A stretch of 64,000 bases of DNA from Pelagibacterium nitratireducens (GCF_037044555.1 NZ_CP146275.1:2646501-2710500), one strand, 5' to 3'; shown: positions 9,261 to 17,570, numbered from the stretch's first letter. Numbers and translations: made by a program. The notes: a model not told the origin generated them from the sequence alone.

Positions 9261-9290
9261 AAGCCCCGCCGGAATTGCCGGCGAGGCTTT
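9261..9290 (+). terminator. Rho-independent terminator after the MarR-type gene
   Basis: AAGCCCCGCCGG (9261-9272) and CCGGCGAGGCTT pair around a short AATT loop, with one mismatch, and the hairpin ends in TTTGT. An A-run precedes it, so it could also work leftward. Confidence 0.7.
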
Positions 9291-9296
9291 GTCGCT

Positions 9297-9397
9297 AGAG
9301 CGTGTCCAGCAAAAGTGGAAACGGTTTTGCGGTTCGGACACGCGATAAAACAAGGGTTTAGAGCAAAGGATTTGAGTCAATCAAATCCTGAACGGCT
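9297..9397 (+). repeat. dispersed intergenic repeat, copy A (split by the IS110 element)
   Basis: Copy A starts AGAGCGTGTCC and contains GGAAACGGTTTTGCGGTTCG, GGACACGCG and the palindrome GGATTTGAGTCAATCAAATCC, ending GAACGGCT. The same blocks occur at 45475-45601 (same orientation) and 54050-54142 (inverted). The last bases of the repeat (CTCTA) are found after the insertion sequence, from 10551, which shows the element landed inside this copy. Confidence 0.85.
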
Positions 9398-9429
9398 TGT
9401 CTTATGACAGATCCGGCTCTTGTGCGATT

Positions 9430-9605
9430 AAAGGGCCAGTGGGCGCCATCTGCTTTATGGCGCGCACTGGCGGCGGTTGGATCGGTGATGGCTTGGTCGT
9501 GATGGACCGTTTTAGAGTGTGATCGACCGCCGTCTTCGCCTGAGGCCTGAACGGATACAGAGCGGCGTAAAGCCCTCTAGGACAAGCATAGGACACGCGA
9601 AGATG
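9430..9605 (+). ncRNA. candidate IS110 bridge RNA
   Basis: The 205-base left non-coding end folds into three units. A 5' hairpin pairs 9435-9449 with 9457-9471 (14 of 15). A second stem (9472-9480 with 9523-9531, including wobbles) encloses a loop with GATGGCT (9487-9493), matching the left target and core GAYGGCT, and TTAGAG (9512-9517), complementary to the right target CTCTAG allowing one wobble. A third stem (9531-9539 with 9597-9605) encloses ACGGATAC (9551-9558), identical to the right end of the element, and GACAAG (9581-9586), complementary to the left end CTTGTC. This is the two-loop, four-guide plan known for IS110 bridge RNAs such as that of IS621. Confidence 0.72.
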
Positions 9606-10538
9606 ACCAAGGATAGCATCGGCATTGATATCTCGAAAGCCAATCTCGACGCCCATCGCGCCAAGACCGGTGAGACGGCCCGGTTTGCCAATTCCCCCAC
9701 CGGTCTGCGCGCCCTGCGCAATTGGATTGGGGCACAACGCCCCGATCTGATCGTCTATGAAGCGTCCGGTCCCTATCACGCAGTCTTCGAGCGCGCATTG
9801 GCCGCAAGCCTGCCCCTGGTCAAGGTCAATCCCCTGCAGGCACGCCGATTTGCCCAGGCACGGGGAACCCGGGCCAAGACCGATGCCGTCGATGCGCGTA
9901 TGCTGGCTGCCATGGGCGTCGCATTCGATCTTATCCCCAATGGACCCCAGCCTGAAAATCAACACGTTCTCAAAGAATTGCAGATCGCGCGCATGGCGCT
10001 TATCAAGGACCGTACACGCCTGTTGAACCGGCAAAAGACACAGACCTTGGCCCTGACCAGGCGCCAGACCAAGTCAAGGCTCGATCAGATCAAGCGGCAA
10101 CTCGCCGAGTTGGACGGTGAGGTGCTACGGCTCGTGCGCCAGTGCCCCAACCGGGCCCGGGCCTTCGATATCGTGCGGTCCATTCCCGGAGTGGGGCCGA
10201 TCACCGCGGCTGCCATCCTGGTCGAATGCCCCGAAGTCGGAACCATGACCTCAAAACAGGCCGCAAGCCTCGCAGGTCTCGCCCCCATGACACGGCAGTC
10301 GGGACAATGGCGCGGAAAGGCCTTCATTCAGGGTGGACGCAAGATCCTGCGGGACGCCCTCTATATGCCAGCTCTGGTCGCAGCCCGATACAATCCCGAC
10401 CTCAAACAAAAATACAACGCCATGATCGGTGCAGGAAAACCCCCAAAACTCGCCCTGACTGCCCTGATGCGAAAGCTCATCGAACTCGCAAACGCTCTCA
10501 TCAAACAGGACCGCAACTGGCAGCCAAAAAGCGCTTGA
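9603..10538 (+). CDS. IS110-family transposase (DEDD recombinase)
   Basis: A 311-residue recombinase. The N-terminal RuvC-like domain has the four acidic residues of the family: Asp9 in IGIDISK, Glu53 in VYEASGPY, and Asp94 and Asp97 in KTDAVDARM. The C-terminal Tnp domain has the helix-hairpin-helix SIPGVGPITAA and the presumed catalytic Ser233 in TRQSGQWRGKA. The ATG at 9603 directly follows the bridge-RNA candidate, and its 3' stem overlaps the start codon. No frameshift or internal stop is seen, so the element may still be active. It runs into the intergenic space before the SCO-type gene. Confidence 0.92.
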   Translation: MTKDSIGIDISKANLDAHRAKTGETARFANSPTGLRALRNWIGAQRPDLIVYEASGPYHAVFERALAASLPLVKVNPLQARRFAQARGTRAKTDAVDARMLAAMGVAFDLIPNGPQPENQHVLKELQIARMALIKDRTRLLNRQKTQTLALTRRQTKSRLDQIKRQLAELDGEVLRLVRQCPNRARAFDIVRSIPGVGPITAAAILVECPEVGTMTSKQAASLAGLAPMTRQSGQWRGKAFIQGGRKILRDALYMPALVAARYNPDLKQKYNAMIGAGKPPKLALTALMRKLIELANALIKQDRNWQPKSA

Positions 10539-10569
10539 TCAAGACGGATACTCTAGACATGGTTCGCGA

Positions 10570-11196
10570 TCAGCCCTCGGCGATCAGCCGCCGGATCTTG
10601 CCCAGCGCCGCATCGGGGTTTTCCTGATAGGCGATGGTGCCGAACAATTGCCCGGCACTGTCGATCAGGAACACGGACGCCGTGTGGTTGACGTTATACC
10701 CGCCGCCCTCGAGCGGCGCCTTTTCGGCAAACACGCCCCAGGCATCGATGATCTTGTCGACTTCCGCGGGCTCGCCGGTGATCCCGGTGATCCGCTCGGA
10801 TACCCAGCCCACATATTCGCCCAGCACCTCAGGCGTGTCGCGTTCGGGATCGACCGAGACGAAAAAACCGTTCACCGCATCGGCGTCGTCGCCCAGTTCG
10901 GCGTACCAGTGCTGCATGTCGGCGAGCGTGGTCGGGCACACATCGGGGCAATGGGTGAACCCGAAAAACACCATCGAGGGCTTTCCGGTAAACACCGTCT
11001 GGTCCACCGGCGCCCCGGTATGGTCGACAAGCTGGTAGTCCCCGGCTCCGTATTGGCCTTCGGGCGCCGCCGCCAGCTGGGTGGAGGGGCCGGGACGCAT
11101 CTGGGTCGAATACCACAGAACCCCTGCCCCGGCGGCCGCAACCACGACAAGGGTCCAGAGCACGATCCGCACTGTGTGAAGCATCGAATTGGCCAT
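10570..11196 (-). CDS. SCO1/SenC-family copper protein
   Basis: A 208-residue protein with one N-terminal membrane anchor and a thioredoxin-fold periplasmic domain. The copper ligands are present: CPDVC in FFGFTHCPDVCPTTLADM, and a His in YNVNHTASVFLID. SCO proteins deliver copper to, or reduce, the CuA site of cytochrome oxidase. The ATG at 11196 (MANSML) is used; GAGGGG inside the end of the upstream gene is its ribosome site. It follows a YcnI-PCuAC fusion by four bases, so the two form a copper-delivery operon. Confidence 0.92.
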   Translation of the reverse strand: MANSMLHTVRIVLWTLVVVAAAGAGVLWYSTQMRPGPSTQLAAAPEGQYGAGDYQLVDHTGAPVDQTVFTGKPSMVFFGFTHCPDVCPTTLADMQHWYAELGDDADAVNGFFVSVDPERDTPEVLGEYVGWVSERITGITGEPAEVDKIIDAWGVFAEKAPLEGGGYNVNHTASVFLIDSAGQLFGTIAYQENPDAALGKIRRLIAEG

Positions 11197-11200
11197 CGGA

Positions 11201-12079
11201 TCAGTGCCCCTCATGGCTGGACATATCCATGCCCGATGCCCCGAAGGCCTGCACCGCCAGGTCGATCTCGACCGCCCCGGCCCTATCGAACACCAGCGTC
11301 ACCGGCACGCTCTCGCCTTGAACGAAGGGCTGGGAAATGTTCATGAACATCATGTGCAGCCCGCCCGGGGCCAGCGTCACCGTCTCACCGGCCGGAATCT
11401 CGAGCCCCTCGGGCAATTGCCGCATGTCCATCACGTCGTTGACCACCGCCATTTCGTGGATCTGCACATCGGGCGAAAACGACGATTGCGCCGAGACCAG
11501 CCGGTCGGCCTCGTCCCCCGTGTTGGTGATCGTCACATAGCCCCCGCCAACCGGCGCGTTGGGCAATGTGGCGCGGGTAAAGGCGCCGGACAGTTCCAGA
11601 GCGCCAACCGTGATGGTGTCGCCGCCATGGTGTCCGTGATCGGCCGGTGCGTCGCCCAGGCTCACCGCCGGCTCCCATCCCAGCGCGACATCGCCACACA
11701 TCTGCTCGACGGCAAACAGAATATCGGTCTCGGGCAGATCGTCCGCGAACGTGCCGGTAAAGGCGAAGGTCTCGTGCCCGTCATCGGGCACCGCACCGCC
11801 TGACCAGACGATCTGGCTGACGTCGCCATCATTGCCAGGCGTTTCCAGCGTCCAGCCGTCCTTGGCCTCGGCGCTCACATCGGTAAAGCCGTGAGGCAGC
11901 GTGACGCGAATTGTATCGGTTGGTGCGCCGTCGCAACCATGGGGCAGAACCAGCACACCCCGGAACTGTTCACCGGGCGCCGATTGCGCGGTCTCGAAAC
12001 TCATATGCGCCATGGCGGGCGATGCGATGGCAAGTGCGGAAGCGGCGGCAAGCGCCGCGCGGGAAGCGATGCGGATCAT
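11201..12079 (-). CDS. YcnI (DUF1775)-PCuAC copper chaperone fusion
   Basis: A 292-residue exported protein made of two copper-binding modules. After the signal peptide (ending ASPAMA-HMSF) comes a YcnI/DUF1775 domain, whose exposed N-terminal His after cleavage is the expected copper ligand. A His-rich linker (DHGHHGGD) leads to a PCuAC domain (about residues 150-280) with the H(M)X10MX21HXM-like ligands visible in VQIHEMAVV, MDMRQLP and GGLHMMFMN, plus a C-terminal MDMSSHEGH tail. GGAG lies before the ATG at 12079. The neighbours are SCO and a DUF2946-like protein. Fusion of the two modules in one chain is known but less common than separate genes. Confidence 0.9.
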   Translation of the reverse strand: MIRIASRAALAAASALAIASPAMAHMSFETAQSAPGEQFRGVLVLPHGCDGAPTDTIRVTLPHGFTDVSAEAKDGWTLETPGNDGDVSQIVWSGGAVPDDGHETFAFTGTFADDLPETDILFAVEQMCGDVALGWEPAVSLGDAPADHGHHGGDTITVGALELSGAFTRATLPNAPVGGGYVTITNTGDEADRLVSAQSSFSPDVQIHEMAVVNDVMDMRQLPEGLEIPAGETVTLAPGGLHMMFMNISQPFVQGESVPVTLVFDRAGAVEIDLAVQAFGASGMDMSSHEGH

Positions 12080-12123
12080 GAGTGATCTCCAGCATAATAG
12101 AGGACTGAACGGTATTTTTGGGT

Positions 12124-12477
12124 TCAGGCCAGAGCCGGCGGCGCCCGCGACTTGTGGATCGAGAACGGGTGCTGTTCGACCACCAGATCGTCGGCAAGCG
12201 TAAATCGAGCCCGCGCAAACCGGGCATAGGCAGGCTCGGACACGCAGGGCACCGGCGGCAGATCGGCGATGCCGGCCCGGCAGGCATGGCATGGCGCGTG
12301 GCCGCCGCCGTCTTCGTCGGGCGCTCCGCCGCAGAACGAAAGATCGGCCACCGAGACTGAAAAACCGTCATCGGGCACGTCGAGAACAATGGGCTGATGG
12401 GCGAACGAGAGAAACACCACCGCCAGCACGGCCAGCGCCTTGATGATTTCTGTGCCAATGTCGCGTGCAAGGCCCAT
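12124..12477 (-). CDS. DUF2946-like small exported protein
   Basis: About 117 residues with a hydrophobic N-terminal segment (IIKALAVLAVVFLSF) and a short Cys-containing part (LSFCGG, CHACRAG, PPVPC), the general pattern of DUF2946 proteins found in copper operons. It is first of three co-directional genes with a 44-base gap to the YcnI-PCuAC gene. The start is unsure: ATG 12477 gives a normal exported N terminus, while ATG 12558 would add 27 residues. Copper binding by the CHAC motif is inference. Confidence 0.68.
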   Translation of the reverse strand: MGLARDIGTEIIKALAVLAVVFLSFAHQPIVLDVPDDGFSVSVADLSFCGGAPDEDGGGHAPCHACRAGIADLPPVPCVSEPAYARFARARFTLADDLVVEQHPFSIHKSRAPPALA

Positions 12478-12558
12478 GCCCACGCTTTCCCGCCATTCCG
12501 ATCCCAGCGCTTTTACAGCAAAGGCGAAAAAAGCCAATGCGGCTTTTTGTGCCCGCAT

Positions 12559-12830
12559 CCCTGCGCTTGCGCGCTCAACGGCGCGACCAATTTAGTCATA
12601 CTTTTTGACCTATTTTTGGCCTTTCCAATCGCTTTCCTCCTCCGTCTTCGGCGGCCCATGCCGGCCGCTATGGGCAAAATGTAACCGATAACAGGCCGCA
12701 ATTCCGGGCTTTAATGTTCCCCGGTGCACAAGTTTTTCGGGCTTTACATATAGTAATACTATATGCAATCTTCCTTTCCGCGGCACGGCCAGGGGGAGGC
12801 TCTGGTCGGCGCCATCAGGAGGAAAAATTC
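12559..12830. other. intergenic region upstream of the sugar ABC operon
   Basis: About 270 bases between divergent genes. It is relatively AT-rich and holds the 19-bp palindrome described separately at 12747-12765, plus the Shine-Dalgarno AGGAGGAAAAATTC directly before the binding-protein gene. No further gene is seen. Confidence 0.6.
12747..12765. promoter_or_regulatory. 19-bp perfect palindrome, probable operator
   Basis: CATATAGTA, a central A, then TACTATATG form a perfect inverted repeat 66 bases before the start of the sugar-binding protein gene. Its TATAGT/ACTATA core could overlap a -10 element. GntR- and LacI-type operators have this size, so it likely controls the ytfQRT-yjfF operon; the regulator is not in the window. 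Confidence 0.65.
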
Positions 12831-13805
12831 ATGAAATTGTTCAAGCAGCTTGCGCTCGGCGTGAGCACATTTGCCCTACTGGGGTCCGCCGCCATGGCGC
12901 AGGAAGGCCTTGAAGGCATGACCATCGGCTTCTCGCAGATCGGCTCGGAATCGGGCTGGCGCGCCGCCGAAACCTCGGTCACCCGCCAGCAGGCCGAAGA
13001 ATGGGGCGTCAACCTGCAGTTCTCGGACGCCCAGCAGCGCCAGGAAAACCAGATTCGCGCCATCCGCTCGTTCGTCGCGCAGGGCGTCGATGCCATCCTG
13101 CTCGCCCCCGTGGTCGCCACCGGCTGGGAAGAGGTTCTGAGCGAGGCCAAAGACGCCGACATTCCCGTGGTGCTGCTCGACCGCGGCATCGAGGCGCCCG
13201 AAGATCTCTATCTCACCTCCGTCGCATCCGATCAGGTCCTTGAAGGGCGCGTTGCGGGCGAGTGGCTGGCCGAAACGGTCGGTGACGAAGACTGCCGCGT
13301 CGTCGAACTTCAGGGCACCGTGGGCTCCTCGCCCGCCATCAACCGCAAGCAGGGCTTTGAAGAAGCCATCGCCGAACACGACAATATCGAGATCGTGCGC
13401 TCCCAGACCGGCGATTTCACCCGCGCCCTGGGCAAGCAGGTGATGGAAGGCTTTTTGCGCGCCGAAAACGGCGGCCAGGACATCTGCGCCCTTTACGCCC
13501 ACAATGACGATATGGCCGTGGGCGCCATCCAGGCCATCAGCGAAGCGGGCCTGAACCCGGGCGAAGACATTCTGGTGGTCTCGATCGACGCCGTCCCCGA
13601 TATCTTCACCGCCATTGCGGCGGGCGATGCCAATGCCACGGTGGAGCTCACCCCCAACATGGCCGGTCCCGCTTTCGAGGCGCTGGCCGCCTATCTCAAC
13701 GATGGTGTCGAACCCGAAAAGTTCATCATCACCGAGTCCAAGCTCTATACGGCCGAGGACGATCCTGAAGGCGAAGCCGAACGCCGCCGCGATCTGGGGT
13801 ATTGA
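12831..13805 (+). CDS. ytfQ: sugar ABC transporter substrate-binding protein (YtfQ-like)
   Basis: A 324-residue periplasmic binding protein of the type I sugar family, with a signal peptide ending GSAAMA-QE. GFSQIGSESGWRAAETSV at the mature N terminus, FVAQGVDAILLAPV, and the hinge region YAHNDDMAVGAIQAI match the galactofuranose receptor YtfQ of Escherichia coli. The start is fixed by AGGAGG upstream. It heads an operon with the ATPase and two permeases, giving the full YtfQRT-YjfF layout. The exact pentose or furanose ligand is not proven. Confidence 0.9.
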   Translation: MKLFKQLALGVSTFALLGSAAMAQEGLEGMTIGFSQIGSESGWRAAETSVTRQQAEEWGVNLQFSDAQQRQENQIRAIRSFVAQGVDAILLAPVVATGWEEVLSEAKDADIPVVLLDRGIEAPEDLYLTSVASDQVLEGRVAGEWLAETVGDEDCRVVELQGTVGSSPAINRKQGFEEAIAEHDNIEIVRSQTGDFTRALGKQVMEGFLRAENGGQDICALYAHNDDMAVGAIQAISEAGLNPGEDILVVSIDAVPDIFTAIAAGDANATVELTPNMAGPAFEALAAYLNDGVEPEKFIITESKLYTAEDDPEGEAERRRDLGY

Positions 13806-13811
13806 TCCCAA

Positions 13812-13836
13812 GCGGGGGAGCCCTTCGCTCCCCCGC
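13812..13836 (+). terminator. perfect hairpin between ytfQ and ytfR
   Basis: GCGGGGGAGC and GCTCCCCCGC pair perfectly around a CCTTC loop, six bases after the binding-protein stop. There is no T-run, so it more likely protects or partly attenuates the abundant binding-protein message than ends the operon. Confidence 0.6.
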
Positions 13837-13920
13837 CCACACCTCGCCCGAGGCGAAACAGAGGTCCGATGAGGAGCGCGGCGCCCGCTCTTACGGCCAA
13901 TGTCCAAATACGAGACCCTT

Positions 13921-15438
13921 ATGCCCCAACCCGCCCCCATCCTCGCCGCCTCGGGAATTGCGAAATCCTTTCTCTCCCACAAGGTCCTCGACGAGGTCGG
14001 CATCGAACTGTTCCCCGGCGAGGTTCATGCCCTGCTCGGCGAGAACGGCGCGGGCAAATCGACCCTGATCAAGATCCTCACCGGCGCCTACACCCATGAC
14101 GCCGGCACCATCACGCTCGATGGCGCCCCCATTCATCCGCGCGATACCCGCCACGCGCAGGAAATGGGCATCGGCACAGTCTATCAGGAGGTCAACCTCC
14201 TCCCCAATATGAGCGTCGCCGACAATCTCTATATCGGCCGCCAGCCCATGAAATGGGGACTGCTCGACACAAAAAAGATGCAGCGCGACGCCCGCGCCCT
14301 CCTCTCCCGCTACGATCTGAAAATCGATCCCGGCGCCCAGCTCGACAGCTTTTCAGTCGCCGTCCAGCAGATCGTCGCCATCGCCCGCGCCGTCGATATT
14401 TCGGGCAAGGTTCTGATCCTTGACGAACCGACCGCGAGCCTTGACCAGCACGAGGTCGAAATCCTGTTCGAGATCGTCCGGCAGCTCAAATCCCAGGGCA
14501 TGGCGATCGTTTTCATCACCCACTTCCTCGATCAGGTCTATGACATCGCCGACCGTGTCACGGTGCTGCGCAATGGCCGCCGCGTCGGTTCGCGCCCCAT
14601 CGAAGGGCTAGGCCGCATGGACCTTGTCACCATGATGCTGGGCGAGGCGCTCGAACACGAGGACGCCATGCGCATCGGGGTCACCCGCCAGCCCGGCGAA
14701 CTTTACGCCTCGTTCAAGAACTATTCGCTTACCGGCAAGGCTGCCCCGTTCGATCTCGATCTGCACAGGGGCGAAATCGTTGGCGTTGCGGGCCTCCTCG
14801 GGTCGGGCCGCACGGAAATGGCGCGCCTGTTGTTCGGCATCGACAGGCCCGACAGCGGCCAATTGACCGTCGCGGGCCAGCCCGCCACGCTGCGCGAACC
14901 GCGCGACGCCATTGCGCTCGCCTTCGCCTTTGCGCCGGAGGATCGCAAGCTCGACGGCATCGTGGGCGATCTCACCGTGCGCGAAAACATCATGCTGGCG
15001 CTCCAGGCCCATCGCGGCTGGACCAGGCCCATGAGCCGCACCGAACAGGCCGAGTTGGCCGATCGCTACATCAAGGCGCTCGATATCCGCTGCACCGGCC
15101 CCGAACAGCCGGTCAAATTCCTTTCGGGCGGCAATCAGCAAAAGGTGGTCCTCGCGCGCTGGCTGGCGACAAATCCCAAGCTCCTGATCCTGGACGAACC
15201 CACCCGCGGCATCGACGTCGGCGCCCACGCCGAAATCATCAAGATGATCAACAGGCTGTGCGATGACGGCATGAGCCTGTTCGTCATTTCCTCCGAGCTC
15301 GACGAAATCACCGCCTATTCCTCCCGCGTTCTCGTCCTGCGCGAGCGCGCCATAGCCGGGGAGCTGACGGGCGAGGCAATCAACACCAAGGCGATCATGG
15401 AAATGATCGCCAGCGAGCCCGAGGCAAGGCCCCAATGA
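13921..15438 (+). CDS. ytfR: sugar ABC transporter ATP-binding protein (YtfR-like)
   Basis: A duplicated sugar-type ATPase of about 505 residues. The first half has Walker A GENGAGKS and Walker B VLILDEPTASLD. The second half has an altered Walker A (LLGSGRTE) and an intact signature LSGGNQQKVVLARWL with LLILDEPTRGIDVGA, the usual pattern of RbsA/MglA/YtfR proteins. It energises import with the two following permeases. The start at 13921 (MPQPAP) is chosen; an in-frame ATG at 13900 is an alternative and neither has a strong ribosome site. Its stop overlaps ytfT by four bases. Confidence 0.92.
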   Translation: MPQPAPILAASGIAKSFLSHKVLDEVGIELFPGEVHALLGENGAGKSTLIKILTGAYTHDAGTITLDGAPIHPRDTRHAQEMGIGTVYQEVNLLPNMSVADNLYIGRQPMKWGLLDTKKMQRDARALLSRYDLKIDPGAQLDSFSVAVQQIVAIARAVDISGKVLILDEPTASLDQHEVEILFEIVRQLKSQGMAIVFITHFLDQVYDIADRVTVLRNGRRVGSRPIEGLGRMDLVTMMLGEALEHEDAMRIGVTRQPGELYASFKNYSLTGKAAPFDLDLHRGEIVGVAGLLGSGRTEMARLLFGIDRPDSGQLTVAGQPATLREPRDAIALAFAFAPEDRKLDGIVGDLTVRENIMLALQAHRGWTRPMSRTEQAELADRYIKALDIRCTGPEQPVKFLSGGNQQKVVLARWLATNPKLLILDEPTRGIDVGAHAEIIKMINRLCDDGMSLFVISSELDEITAYSSRVLVLRERAIAGELTGEAINTKAIMEMIASEPEARPQ

Positions 15439-16448
15439 CCCGCTCGATCTTTTCGGTCGTCAAACCGCAATTTGTTGCGCTGATCGCCATCCTGCTCATC
15501 AACTGGATCCTGTTTCCCGGGTTCTTCAACCTCTTCATCCGCGATGGCCGGGTCTATGGCTCGCTGATCGACGTGCTCAATCGCGGCGCCCCGGTCGCCA
15601 TTCTGGCCATCGGCATGACCGCCGTCATCGCCACGCGCGGGGTCGATCTTTCGGTCGGGGCGGTGATGGCCATTGCCGGGGCGGTCGCCGCCACAATGGT
15701 GCAGGGCGATGGCAATGCGCTCATTGTCGTGGTTGGCGCCGCGCTCGGCGTCGGGCTTCTGTGCGGGCTGTGGAACGGCGCCCTTGTCGCCGTGCTCGGC
15801 CTGCAGCCGATCATCGCCACTTTGATCCTCATGGTCGCCGGGCGCGGCATCGCCCAAACCATCACCGAAGGTTTCATCGTCACCTTCAACGATCCGGGCC
15901 TGATCTTTTTAGGCTCGGGCTCCATCCTCGGGCTGCCGACCCCCATCATCATCATGTTGGTCCTTGCCCTCATCACCACACTGGTCATGCGCCTGACAGC
16001 TTTGGGCCTGTTCATCGAATCGGTCGGCATCAACCGTTCGGCCTCGTCCTATGCGGGCCTGCGCGCCCGTTCGCTGCTCATTGGGGTTTACGCCTTCGCC
16101 GGCTTCTGCGCGGCCATTTCCGGCATCATCGCCGCCGCCGACATTCGCGGCGCGGATGCCAACAATGTGGGGCTCTGGCTCGAACTCGATGCCATTCTCG
16201 CCGTGGTCATCGGCGGCACATCGCTGATGGGTGGGCGGTTTTCCATTCCCATGTCGGTGATCGGCGCGCTGATCATTCAGGCCATGAACACCGGCATTCT
16301 GGTCTCGGGCTTCCCGCCCGAATTCAACCTTCTGGTCAAGGCCGCGCTCATCATCATCATCCTGATCGTCCAATCGCCGCTGGCCGGTCGCCTCTGGCAC
16401 TTCGCCACCCGCTCCCGCACCAAACGCCCTGAGGTCAGCTCGAGATGA
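15435..16448 (+). CDS. ytfT: sugar ABC transporter permease (YtfT-like)
   Basis: A 337-residue inner-membrane permease of the BPD_transp_2 (RbsC-like) family, with eight to ten hydrophobic segments. VDLSVGAVMAIAGAV and the EAA-like loop VIGGTSLMGGRFSIPMSVIG are the family blocks. It overlaps its neighbours by four bases at each end (ATGA), so translation is coupled through the operon. It would pair with the YjfF-like permease to form a heterodimeric channel. Confidence 0.92.
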   Translation: MTRSIFSVVKPQFVALIAILLINWILFPGFFNLFIRDGRVYGSLIDVLNRGAPVAILAIGMTAVIATRGVDLSVGAVMAIAGAVAATMVQGDGNALIVVVGAALGVGLLCGLWNGALVAVLGLQPIIATLILMVAGRGIAQTITEGFIVTFNDPGLIFLGSGSILGLPTPIIIMLVLALITTLVMRLTALGLFIESVGINRSASSYAGLRARSLLIGVYAFAGFCAAISGIIAAADIRGADANNVGLWLELDAILAVVIGGTSLMGGRFSIPMSVIGALIIQAMNTGILVSGFPPEFNLLVKAALIIIILIVQSPLAGRLWHFATRSRTKRPEVSSR

Positions 16449-17434
16449 ACCCACGCTACTGGCCGCTGATCGCCACCATCACCATTTTCGTCCTCGCCTA
16501 TGGGCTGGCCGTCATGCAGTTCCCGGCGCTGTTTTCCACGCGCGTTCTGGGCAATCTCCTGACCGACAACGCCTTTCTCGGCGTCGCTGCGGTCGGCATG
16601 ACCTTCGTCATTTTGTCGGGCGGCATCGATCTGTCGGTGGGCTCGGTCATCGCCTTTTCCTCGGTGCTGATCGCGGTGCTGGTCACCCAGCTCGGCATCC
16701 ACCCCCTGCCCGCCTTCGCCATAACGCTCTTGGCCACCACCCTGTTCGGCGCGTCGATGGGCGCCATGATCCATTATCTGGAAGTCCCGCCCTTCATCGT
16801 CACCCTGGCCGGCATGTTCCTGGCGCGCGGGCTGACGTTCCTGCTCACCCAGGATTCGATCTCGGTCAGCCATGATTTCTACACCTGGGTGCGCCAGTTC
16901 TATTACGTCATGCCCGGCGGCGGGCGCCTCACCTTCAATGGCGGGCTGATGCTTTTGGTCTTTGCCATCGGCATCGTGGTCTGCCACCGCACCCGGTTCG
17001 GCGCTTACGTTTATGCGCTGGGCGGAAATGCCCAGTCCGCCGCCCTGCTCGGTGTCCCCGTGGCCCGCACCACCATCGGGATTTATGCCGTTTCGAGCTT
17101 TCTCGCCGGGCTCTCGGGCGTGGTCTATTCGCTCTACACCTCCTCGGGCTACCCGCTGGCCGCCGTCGGTGTCGAACTCGATACCATCGCCGCCGTGGTC
17201 ATCGGCGGCACGCTGCTGTCGGGCGGGTTCGGCTTCATGCTCGGTTCGCTGGTTGGCGTCTTCATCCAGGGGATGATCCAGACCTACATCGTTTTCGACG
17301 GGACGCTCTCGAGCTGGTGGACCAAGATCGTCATCGGCGGATTGCTGTTCGGCTTCATCGTCCTCCAGCGCGTCATCATCGCCGCCTCCAAACGCGACTG
17401 GCGCAAAAAGAAGGTGGAAGCCGTCCGGGCGTAG
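16445..17434 (+). CDS. yjfF: sugar ABC transporter permease (YjfF-like)
   Basis: A 329-residue permease of the same family as the preceding gene. GGIDLSVGSVIAFSSVLIAV, VPPFIVTLAGMFLARGLTFL and VVIGGTLLSGGFGFMLGSL are typical of YjfF. A basic C-terminal tail (KRDWRKKKVEAVRA) follows the last helix. It closes the four-gene operon, and its stop is followed by palindromic repeats. Confidence 0.92.
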   Translation: MNPRYWPLIATITIFVLAYGLAVMQFPALFSTRVLGNLLTDNAFLGVAAVGMTFVILSGGIDLSVGSVIAFSSVLIAVLVTQLGIHPLPAFAITLLATTLFGASMGAMIHYLEVPPFIVTLAGMFLARGLTFLLTQDSISVSHDFYTWVRQFYYVMPGGGRLTFNGGLMLLVFAIGIVVCHRTRFGAYVYALGGNAQSAALLGVPVARTTIGIYAVSSFLAGLSGVVYSLYTSSGYPLAAVGVELDTIAAVVIGGTLLSGGFGFMLGSLVGVFIQGMIQTYIVFDGTLSSWWTKIVIGGLLFGFIVLQRVIIAASKRDWRKKKVEAVRA

Positions 17435-17471
17435 AGCGCCTGCCCTGGCCCCCGACACCGCCAACCCTTCC

Positions 17472-17570
17472 CTGTCACCCCGGCCCTGAGCCGGGGTCCA
17501 GTACACTCGGCGGCTATGACCGAACCACTGGCTCTGCCGGTCACCGGATCCCGGGTCGAGCCCGGGACAG
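17472..17570. repeat. REP-like palindromic intergenic element
   Basis: Two short hairpins lie close together: CCCCGGCCCTGAGCCGGGG followed by TCCAGTAC, and CCCGGGTCGAGCCCGGG. This paired layout is a familiar intergenic element in Hyphomicrobiales. A related hairpin CCCCGGCGCACGCCGGGG followed by TCCAT occurs at 54174-54191. It sits between the convergent yjfF and GNAT genes and could also aid termination. Confidence 0.7.

Larger units (their letters stand above)
9398..10552 (+). mobile_element. IS110-family insertion sequence
   Basis: The element is about 1155 bp with no terminal inverted repeats, as usual for IS110. Its ends are set by comparison with the intact repeat copies: uninterrupted copies read GACGGCTCTAG or GAACGGCTCTAA, whereas here the sequence reads GAACGGCT (9390-9397), then the element, then CTCTAG from 10551. 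The CT dinucleotide is thus the likely recombination core at both junctions (9396-9397 and 10551-10552). Its transposase is intact. Confidence 0.82.

Noticed and set aside
9402..10034. Minus-strand frame across the left end of the IS110 element
   Set aside because: It is antisense to the transposase and the bridge-RNA region, with no family sequence.
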